From: Candidatus Eiseniibacteriota bacterium | GTDB lineage: Bacteria > Eisenbacteria > RBG-16-71-46 | Direction: 5' to 3' | Length of the DNA stretch: 38,506 nt | Assembly (NCBI GenBank): GCA_025357055.1 | Contig: JANXPZ010000216.1 | Span: 1 to 38,506 of the forward strand | Shown here: one piece after another, positions 32,536-38,506 of the stretch | Layout: the number at the start of each line of letters is the position of its first letter | Position numbering within the stretch: position 1 is the stretch's first letter | Made by a program: the position numbers and the translations under genes | The notes under the pieces: model-generated | Database searches by the model: none | What the model was told of the DNA's origin: nothing | What the model saw: the letters and a program-made list of their open reading frames with translations, nothing else

Positions 32536-34850
32536 CGCCTCTCCTCCCGCCCGTCCAGTGCGCGCAGCAGCCGCTCGGGGGTGATCGGGATCTCGTCCAT
32601 CCGCGCACCCGTGGCGTGCGCCACGGCCGCCACGACCGCCCCGGCCGGCACGTCCATCGGCAACTCGCCCACGCCCTTCGCGCCGAAGGGCCCGCCCGAA
32701 TACGGGTTCTCGACGATCAGCACGTCGAGCGGCGGCGCGTCCACGGCGGTCGGGATGATGTAGTTCGTGAGCTGATGGTTCCAGATGCGCCCGTCCTTCC
32801 AGCGAACCTCCTCGAGCAGCGCCCAGCCCAGCCCCTGCAGGGTGCCGCCTTCGATCTGTCCGATGCACAACAGCGGGTGGATGGCCCTGCCGATGTCCTG
32901 CGCCGTGGTGACGCGGAGCACGCGCACCTCGCCGGTGTCGAGGTCGGCTTCGACCTCGACCGCGACGGCCCCGTACGAGAAGCAGGGATAGGCGTCGCCC
33001 TGGTAGGTCTCCTCGTTCCAGACGATGTGCGCCGGTTTCTGGTAGCGGCGTTCGACGCGCAGCGGCCCGCGTTCGGCGAGGAAGCGCCGCGCGACGCGCC
33101 GGAAGTCCGCATCGCCGTCGAGCGCGCGCTCGGCGAACAGCTCGAGCCGCTCGCGCATCGCCCGCGCGCACTGCTCGAGCAACCCGCCCACCACCATCGT
33201 CGTGCGCGAGGCCACCGTCGGACCGCTGTTCGGCACCCGGTCGGTGTCCGGCGTCTCGACCAGCACCAGGTCCGGCGACACCCCCAGGCGCTCGGCGACC
33301 ATCTGCGTGAACACCGTGATGGCGCCCTGCCCGATCTCGACGTTGGCCGCCAGCACCCGCGGCCGCCCCTCGGGCGAAAGGTCCAAGGCGGCGAGCGAGT
33401 TGAGCCTGACCTCGCCGCCCCCGGTGAAGCCCGCCCCGTGCCAGCCGAGCGCGAGCCCGATGCCGCGGCGCAGCCGGCGCCCGCCGGGCGCGAACCGGCC
33501 CGCGCGCTCGGCGCGCTCCGCCGCGGCGTTCTCGCGCCCGTAGCGGCGGCGCTTCTCCGCCCAGCCCGCGCGCTCCGCGGTGCGGTCGAGCACCTCGACC
33601 GCGCTGACGCTCTCGTGCAGGACCTGCCCGGTCGGCGTCACATCGCCCACCACGACCGCGTTGCGCCGCCGCAGGACGAGCGGGTCGAGCCCCAGCTCCG
33701 CCGCGACACGGTCCATGTGGCTCTCCATCGCGTACACGGTCTGCGGCACGCCGAAGCCGCGGAACGCCCCGTTGGGCGGCGTGTTGGTCGCCATGGCGCG
33801 CGCGCGGATCCTCACGTTGGGACAGCGGTAGGCCCCCCCGGCGTGCAGCGCGCCGCGCGAGAGCACCACCGGCGACATGGTCACGTAGGCGCCGCCATCC
33901 ATCACCGCGTCCACGTCGGTCGCCACCAGCGTGCCGTCGCGCCGGTGCCCGGTGCGGACGCGGACGACCGCGGGGTGGCGCTTGGTGGTGGCGGCGATGT
34001 CCTCGAGACGGTCGTAGACGATCTTGACCGGGCGGCCGCTCTTCCAGGCCAGCAGCGCCGCGTGCCCCGCGAGCAGGGAGGGATAGTCCTCCTTGCCGCC
34101 GAACCCGCCGCCGGTGACCGTCTGGATCACGCGGATCCTCTCCGGCGGCAGCCCGAAGGTGCGCTGCAGCGCGTGGTGCACGAAGTAGGGGCACTGCATC
34201 GAGCCGCGCACCACGATGCCGCCCTCGGCGGTGCGCTCGGCGATCATGCCGTTGTTCTCGAGGTAGAGCTGCTCCTGGTGCCCGCAGCGGTAGACCCCCT
34301 CGACCACGACGTCGGCGTCCGCGAAACCCGCCGCCAGATCGCCCCGCGCGATGTTGTATTCCTTGAGGACGTTGTCCGCGCCGCGGATCTTCACCCGCGC
34401 CGCAAGCGAGTCCTCGATCGAGAGCACCGCGTCGATCGACTCCACCTCGACGCGCACCGCGCCCAGCGCGGCCTGGGCGCGCTCGGGGTCGGCGTGCGCC
34501 ACCAGCAGGATGGCCTGGTCGGCGTGCTCGATCTCGCGCACGGCCAGCAGCGGCTGGTCCTCGGTCAGGTGGGCCACGCAGTTCAAGCCCGGGATGTCCT
34601 TGTGGTCGGCGATCACCACGCCGTTCCAATCGAAGGCCGGGTCGAACTCGACGCGTCGGATGATCCCGCGCGCGACCATGGAGCGCACGGTGCGCCCGTG
34701 GAGCATCCCCGGGAACTTCAGGTCGTCCACGTAGAGGGCGCGGCCGGTGACCTTTTCCTCGCCGTCGCGTTTGGGGACGCTCACGCCCACGGCCGGCTGG
34801 GGCCGGAGCGTGGTCTTCGGGCGGGCACGTCGGGTGGGGGTGCGGGTCAT
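32532..34850 (-). CDS. Molybdenum hydroxylase large (Mo-pterin) subunit
   Basis: The 772-residue subunit is of the xanthine dehydrogenase / aldehyde oxidase type. Pterin-binding and catalytic blocks include GGGFGGKEDYPS, AFRGFGVPQ (substrate-site loop), EIGQGAITVFTQM, and near the C-terminus GAKGVGELPM, whose Glu is the expected catalytic base. The absence of the VAYRCSFR motif argues against an aerobic CO dehydrogenase. Substrate is unresolved: purine, nicotinate, aldehyde or another N-heterocycle. The ATG start at 34850 lacks a clear Shine-Dalgarno site; the residues from KTTLRPQPAVGVSVPKRDG onward are conserved, and the first 15 are basic. The gene is divergent from the peptide ABC transporter, and the three subunits are translationally coupled. 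Confidence 0.92.
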   Translation of the reverse strand: MTRTPTRRARPKTTLRPQPAVGVSVPKRDGEEKVTGRALYVDDLKFPGMLHGRTVRSMVARGIIRRVEFDPAFDWNGVVIADHKDIPGLNCVAHLTEDQPLLAVREIEHADQAILLVAHADPERAQAALGAVRVEVESIDAVLSIEDSLAARVKIRGADNVLKEYNIARGDLAAGFADADVVVEGVYRCGHQEQLYLENNGMIAERTAEGGIVVRGSMQCPYFVHHALQRTFGLPPERIRVIQTVTGGGFGGKEDYPSLLAGHAALLAWKSGRPVKIVYDRLEDIAATTKRHPAVVRVRTGHRRDGTLVATDVDAVMDGGAYVTMSPVVLSRGALHAGGAYRCPNVRIRARAMATNTPPNGAFRGFGVPQTVYAMESHMDRVAAELGLDPLVLRRRNAVVVGDVTPTGQVLHESVSAVEVLDRTAERAGWAEKRRRYGRENAAAERAERAGRFAPGGRRLRRGIGLALGWHGAGFTGGGEVRLNSLAALDLSPEGRPRVLAANVEIGQGAITVFTQMVAERLGVSPDLVLVETPDTDRVPNSGPTVASRTTMVVGGLLEQCARAMRERLELFAERALDGDADFRRVARRFLAERGPLRVERRYQKPAHIVWNEETYQGDAYPCFSYGAVAVEVEADLDTGEVRVLRVTTAQDIGRAIHPLLCIGQIEGGTLQGLGWALLEEVRWKDGRIWNHQLTNYIIPTAVDAPPLDVLIVENPYSGGPFGAKGVGELPMDVPAGAVVAAVAHATGARMDEIPITPERLLRALDGREERR

Positions 34851-34968
34851 CCGGGTCAGGTTACGACGCCGGGCGCCGGTGGTCCAAATGGACCGTGACA
34901 GGTCCGTCCGAGGGGAGGGCGGCAGGAACCACGCTCGCGCCACGAACGACCATCGCCGGCCCCCATGC

Positions 34969-34974
34969 TATCCT
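34969..34974 (+). promoter_or_regulatory. Possible -10 box giving a leaderless ABC-transporter mRNA
   Basis: TGCTATCCT contains an extended -10 (TATCCT at 34969-34974) only six bases before ATG 34980. A start at the usual distance would fall on or next to that ATG, which would make the transcript leaderless and would explain the lack of a ribosome-binding site. No good -35 is seen. It lies in the 130-bp spacer between the divergent Mo-hydroxylase and transporter genes. Confidence 0.35.
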
Positions 34975-34979
34975 GCGGC

Positions 34980-36788
34980 ATGCGCCGTTCGCTGCCGTGG
35001 GCAGAGCTCGCTCTCGCGGCCCTCCTCGCTGGTTGCGCGCCCGGGGGCGGCCGGCCCGTCCAGTCCGCTGCCGGCGCCCCGCGCTATTTCGGCAGCGTGC
35101 GCCCGCCCCGCGGCGACGTGCTGCGCTTCAACAACGGCGCCGAGCCCGAGACCATCGACCCGGCGCTGGTGTCGGGCCAGCCCGACGGGCGGCTCGCCCG
35201 GGCCCTGTTCGAGGGCCTCGCGACCTCCGACCCGCGCACGCTCGAGCCGCACCCCGGACAGGCCGCGCGCTGGGAGACCAGCGCGGATGGACTGACCTGG
35301 ACCTTCCACCTGCGGCCGGGCCTGGTCTGGAGTGACGGCGTGCCGCTCACGGCGCTCGATTTCGTCTGGTCGTGGCTGCGGGTGCTGAGCCCGGCGACCG
35401 CTGCGCGCAATGCCGGCCTGCTCTACGCCATCGCGGGAGCGGAGGGATTCAACCGGGGCGCCGTCACCGATCCCTCGCACGTGGGGCTCGCCGCCCCCGA
35501 CGACACCACGCTGGTCGTGCGCCTGGCGTCGCCCGTCCCCTACCTGCTCCAACTCGCGGCCTACCCGACCTGGCTGCCCGTGCCCCGGCACGCGGTCGAG
35601 CGCTGGGGAGCGCGCTGGACCCGGCCCGGGCACCTCGTCTCGAACGGCGCCTTCGTGCTCGAGCGCTGGCGCCAGAACGACCGCTTCGAGCTGGTCAGGA
35701 ACCCGCGCTACCGCGGCGCGGCGCGCGTGCGGCTCGACCGGATCGTGGCCTATTCCGTGGACGACCTCAGCACCTCGTCCAACCTCTACCAGTCGGGCCG
35801 GATCGACTGGAACACCAGCGGCTACGTGCCTTCGCCCTTCGTTCCCCACCTGCGCGACAAGGCCGACTTCCGCAGTGCGCCCTTCCAGGCCGTCTACTTC
35901 TACTCGATGAACGTGACGCGCCGGCCCTTCGACGACGTCCGGGTGCGCCGCGCGCTGAACCTCGCGGTGGATCGCGAGGCCATCGCCCGCGACCTGCTCA
36001 AGGGCACGCGCGCGCCGTGGGGCCGGCTCACGCCGCAGGGCTACCCCGGCTATCCCGCGCCGCCGCCGCTCGGCCACGATCCCGCGCGGGCGCGCGAGGC
36101 CCTGGCGCAGGCGGGCTTCCCCGGCGGACGGGGCTTCCCCAGGATCTCGATCCTGTTCAGCACCAGCGAGGACCACCGCCGCATCGCCGAGGCCGTGCAG
36201 GCCATGTGGACGAAGGAGCTCGGCATCCCGGTCGAGCTGCGCAACATGGAATGGGGCTCGACCCTGCAGGCCATGACCACGCTGCAGTACGACGTCGCGC
36301 GGCGCTCGTGGATCGGGGACTACCTGGACCCGGGCACGTTCCTCGAGATCATGCGCGGCGGCGACGGCAACAACCGCACGGGCTGGAGCGACGCGCGCTA
36401 CGACCGGCTGCTGCTCGCCGCCCGTGGCGAGGCCGATCCCGCGGCGCGCCTGCGCCTGCTCGGCAGGGCGGAGGCGCTGCTGCTCGCGGACGGGCCGGTC
36501 ATCCCCATCTACCACTATTCGACGGTCGAGCTGGTGAAACCCTACGTGCGCGGCATCTGGTCGAACGCCCTCGACACCCACCCGCTCGAGGAGGTCTGGA
36601 TCGACCACGCCTGGCGGCCGGGTACGGAACGCCGCGCCGCGGAGCTCACGGCGATGCCCGCCGCGGAGCGCAGACACGGCCCGATGTCCGAGCGCATGGT
36701 GCCTCTGCTCGGGCATCGGGCCATGCAAGCTCCGCGGCCCCCCGCACCCGCCGCGGACGCGGCCTCCCGGTGGGCGCACCGGCCATGA
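34980..36788 (+). CDS. Oligopeptide/dipeptide ABC transporter solute-binding lipoprotein
   Basis: The 602-residue protein is of the SBP_bac_5 family (OppA/DppA-like). The N-terminus has a lipoprotein signal with lipobox LLAGC (Cys19). Core blocks are GAEPETIDPALVSG, ALFEGLATSDP, ARWETSADGLTWTFHLRPGLVWSDG, and later RRPFDDVRVRRALNLAVDREAIARDLL and YDVARRSWIGDYLDP. It binds peptides in the periplasm and delivers them to the permeases downstream. ATG 34980 is chosen because it places the lipobox correctly; ATG 34965 is in frame. The ending (about 550-602) is Pro/Ala-rich and variable. The stop overlaps the permease start as ATGA. Confidence 0.9.
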   Translation: MRRSLPWAELALAALLAGCAPGGGRPVQSAAGAPRYFGSVRPPRGDVLRFNNGAEPETIDPALVSGQPDGRLARALFEGLATSDPRTLEPHPGQAARWETSADGLTWTFHLRPGLVWSDGVPLTALDFVWSWLRVLSPATAARNAGLLYAIAGAEGFNRGAVTDPSHVGLAAPDDTTLVVRLASPVPYLLQLAAYPTWLPVPRHAVERWGARWTRPGHLVSNGAFVLERWRQNDRFELVRNPRYRGAARVRLDRIVAYSVDDLSTSSNLYQSGRIDWNTSGYVPSPFVPHLRDKADFRSAPFQAVYFYSMNVTRRPFDDVRVRRALNLAVDREAIARDLLKGTRAPWGRLTPQGYPGYPAPPPLGHDPARAREALAQAGFPGGRGFPRISILFSTSEDHRRIAEAVQAMWTKELGIPVELRNMEWGSTLQAMTTLQYDVARRSWIGDYLDPGTFLEIMRGGDGNNRTGWSDARYDRLLLAARGEADPAARLRLLGRAEALLLADGPVIPIYHYSTVELVKPYVRGIWSNALDTHPLEEVWIDHAWRPGTERRAAELTAMPAAERRHGPMSERMVPLLGHRAMQAPRPPAPAADAASRWAHRP

Positions 36789-37702
36789 CCCGCTACGTCG
36801 TGCGCCGGCTGCTGCTCTTCCTCCCCACGCTGTGGGTGATCGCGACGCTGACCTTCTTCCTGATGCGCCTCGCCCCCGGCGGGCCCTTCAACGCCGAGCG
36901 AGAGATCCCGCAGGCGGCGCGCGCGGCCCTGGCGCAGAGGTACGGGCTCGACCGGCCGCTCGCCGTGCAGTACCTCACGTTCATCGCGGGCGCGGCCCGG
37001 CTCGATTTCGGGCCGTCGTACAAGTTCCCGACGCGCCAGGTGCGCGAGATCATCCTCGAGGGCTTCCCGGTCTCGGCCGAACTGGGCGGCTGGGCGCTGC
37101 TGGTCGCGCTGCTCGCGGGCATCCCGCTCGGCATCATCGCCGCGCAGCGGCGGAACACCGCGGCCGACACCGCCGTCATGGCCGTCGCGCTGGCCGGGGT
37201 CTCGGTCCCCGGCTTCGTGCTCGGGCCACTGCTGGTGCTGGCCTTCTCGCTCGGTCTCCCCTGGCTGCCGCCCGCGCTCTGGGAGGGGCCACAGAGCCGC
37301 GTGTTGCCGGTGCTCACGCTGGCGGCTGCATACGTCGCCTACGTCGCGCGCCTGACGCGCGCCGGGATGCTCGAGGTGCTGCGCCAGGACTTCATCCGCA
37401 CCGCGCGCGCCAAGGGGCTGCCCGAACGCGTGGTCGTGCTCAAGCACGCGCTGCGGCTGGGGCTCCTGCCGGTGCTCTCCTACCTCGGCCCCGCCGCCGC
37501 CGCGATCATCATGGGCTCGCTCGTGGTCGAGCAGGTCTTCGCCGTGCCCGGCCTGGGCCGTTACCTGGTCCAGGGCGCGTTCAACCGCGACTACACGCTG
37601 GTGATGGGCGTGGTGCTCTTCTACGCGGCCTTCCTGATGGCGCTGAACCTGCTCGTGGACCTCGCCTACGCCTGGCTCGATCCGCGCGTGGAGCTGAAGT
37701 GA
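36785..37702 (+). CDS. Peptide ABC transporter permease, OppB/DppB type
   Basis: The 305-residue inner-membrane permease has six hydrophobic segments. The first (MTRYVVRRLLLFLPTLWVIATLTFFLMRLAPGGPF) is typical of OppB/DppB proteins. LARLTRAGMLEVLRQDFIRTARAKGLPE-like sequence (YVARLTRAGMLEVLRQDF, then RTARAKGL) is the EAA loop that contacts the ATPase. VEQVFAVPGLGRYLVQGAF is the conserved C-terminal block. It starts at ATG 36785 within the stop of the lipoprotein gene (ATGA), and the next permease starts 7 bp after its stop. It probably transports oligopeptides or dipeptides; nickel or other substrates are possible in this family. Confidence 0.94.
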   Translation: MTRYVVRRLLLFLPTLWVIATLTFFLMRLAPGGPFNAEREIPQAARAALAQRYGLDRPLAVQYLTFIAGAARLDFGPSYKFPTRQVREIILEGFPVSAELGGWALLVALLAGIPLGIIAAQRRNTAADTAVMAVALAGVSVPGFVLGPLLVLAFSLGLPWLPPALWEGPQSRVLPVLTLAAAYVAYVARLTRAGMLEVLRQDFIRTARAKGLPERVVVLKHALRLGLLPVLSYLGPAAAAIIMGSLVVEQVFAVPGLGRYLVQGAFNRDYTLVMGVVLFYAAFLMALNLLVDLAYAWLDPRVELK

Positions 37703-37709
37703 GCCGGCC

Positions 37710-38492
37710 ATGAGCTCCACGACCGTGCCCCCCGCCCTCGCCGCCGTCGCCACGGGCCCGCCGCGCAGCCTGTGGTCGGACGCGCGGCGGCGGCTCGCGC
37801 GCGATCGCGCCGCGGTGGCCTCGGCCGGGCTGCTCGCCTTCGTCGTCCTGGCCTGCTTCGCCGCGCCCTGGTGGCCGGGCCTGGCCGACCCGGCCGCACA
37901 GGACCTGCGGCTGGGCGCCGCACTCCCCACGATCACGCACCCGTTCGGCACCGACGAGCTGGGGCGCGACCTGCTCGCGCGCCTGCTCCATGGCGGGCGC
38001 ATCTCGCTCCTGGTCGGGCTCGTGGGAACGCTCGTGAGCCTGCTGGTGGGCGTCAGCTGGGGCGCCGTCGCCGGCTACGCCGGCGGCAAGCTGGACGAGT
38101 TCATGATGCGCACCGTGGACGTGCTCTACGCCCTGCCCAACATCTTCCTGGTCATCCTGCTGATGGTCTTCTTCAGCCGCAGCCTGCTCATGCTCTTCGT
38201 CGCACTCGGGCTGGTGCAGTGGCTGACCATGGCGCGGATCGTGCGCGGGCAGGTGCTCACGCTCAAGCGCCAGACCTTCGTCGAGGCCGCGCGGGCGCTG
38301 GGGGCGGACGACCGGAGCATCGTCTTCCGCCACATCGTGCCCAACACGCTTGGCCCTGTGTTCGTCTACGCCACGCTCACCGTGCCGGCCGTGATCCTGC
38401 AGGAGGCCTTCCTCTCCTTCCTCGGCCTCGGCGTGCAGCCGCCGGACGCCTCCAGGGGAAGAGCGCCATCACCCGGGCGCCGTCGGCGATGA
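37710..38492 (+). CDS. Peptide ABC transporter permease, OppC/DppC type (broken at the right edge)
   Basis: The reading frame gives 260 residues, but genuine homology ends at about Ser248 (38453). Motifs are LARDRAAVASAGLLAFVVLACFAAP, FGTDELGRDLLARLLHGGR (a DppC/OppC hallmark), ARIVRGQVLTLKRQTFVEAARALGADD (EAA loop) and LQEAFLSFLGLGVQPPD. After Ser248 the frame reads RGRAPSPGRRRR and stops. The expected continuation SWGTLIADGARVM is found instead on the opposite strand of the next 53 bases. The gene is therefore truncated by a fold-back and window end, not by a real stop. The missing part is roughly the last 40 to 50 residues. A GTGAGCCGGCC spacer precedes ATG 37710. Confidence 0.88.
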   Translation: MSSTTVPPALAAVATGPPRSLWSDARRRLARDRAAVASAGLLAFVVLACFAAPWWPGLADPAAQDLRLGAALPTITHPFGTDELGRDLLARLLHGGRISLLVGLVGTLVSLLVGVSWGAVAGYAGGKLDEFMMRTVDVLYALPNIFLVILLMVFFSRSLLMLFVALGLVQWLTMARIVRGQVLTLKRQTFVEAARALGADDRSIVFRHIVPNTLGPVFVYATLTVPAVILQEAFLSFLGLGVQPPDASRGRAPSPGRRRR

Positions 38493-38506
38493 GGGTGCCC
38501 CAGGAG
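38454..38506. other. Inverted (fold-back) segment at the right edge
   Basis: The reverse complement of 38454-38506 begins CTCCTGGGGCACCCTCATCG and translates as SWGTLIADGARVMALFP. That is the expected continuation of the OppC-type permease after PPDAS, and such a block is well conserved in the family. The strand of this final segment is therefore flipped relative to the gene. The join falls at about 38453/38454. It is either a chimeric assembly or read end, or a small inversion between short inverted repeats (CCTCC/GGAGG). Confidence 0.75.

Noticed and set aside
32616-34898. Plus-strand reading frame of 760 codons opposite the Mo subunit
   Set aside because: Antisense shadow of a well-supported Mo-hydroxylase gene.

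Overview
This is about 38.5 kb of very GC-rich bacterial DNA. Genes are tightly packed, with many ATGA stop/start overlaps and GTG starts. There is no rRNA, tRNA or CRISPR array, and no marker that fixes the taxon. The gene mix (SUF operon with SufU, split PntAA/PntAB/PntB transhydrogenase, a M64 peptidase, many NTF2/TPR/YHS orphans) suits an uncultured high-GC lineage such as Candidatus Eisenbacteria, a Gemmatimonadota relative or an Acidobacteria-like bacterium. That placement is inference only.

Layout. (1) 1-1530 is a scrambled accessory edge. It holds an apparent IS21-type end with an IstB tail, an intact GIY-YIG plus RAMA-like protein, a second GIY-YIG-type gene that breaks off, and the C-terminal remnant of an ISL3-family transposase with its terminal repeat. 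(2) 1792-11397, all on the minus strand, is the centrepiece: a four-cysteine MerR-family regulator, then sufC, sufB (carrying a 338-residue LAGLIDADG intein), sufD, sufS, sufU and a Rieske-DUF59 fusion, followed at short spacing by a YdcF-like protein and an MFS exporter. The five suf genes and the fusion overlap by 1-4 nt, so they should be co-transcribed for Fe-S cluster assembly, with the MerR protein as probable regulator. (3) 11629-14193 carries a secreted M64-type metallopeptidase and a saccharopine-dehydrogenase-like oxidoreductase. (4) 14647-17527 is the proton-translocating NAD(P) transhydrogenase operon. (5) 17559-20597 holds a terminator-like hairpin, an 18-bp perfect palindrome and a good sigma-54 promoter ahead of a GT4 glycosyltransferase, then a GH4-type glycosidase. 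(6) 20565-25440 is a run of small single genes: a truncated SDR, a cytidylate-kinase-like protein, a secreted NTF2-like protein, a YHS-like protein with a small exported protein, and dihydropyrimidinase.

(7) 25719-30761 has an orphan GHKL ATPase, a Nudix / phosphodiester-glycosidase-like / M50-CBS protease cluster, and a TPR-like protein. (8) 30935-34850 is a three-subunit molybdenum hydroxylase (Mo, 2Fe-2S and FAD subunits). Its 2Fe-2S subunit has an unusual histone-like basic tail. (9) 34980 to the end is an oligopeptide/dipeptide ABC importer (lipoprotein, two permeases).

The last 53 bases read as the reverse complement of the expected continuation of the second permease gene. The right edge is therefore a fold-back, either an assembly chimera or a small inversion.
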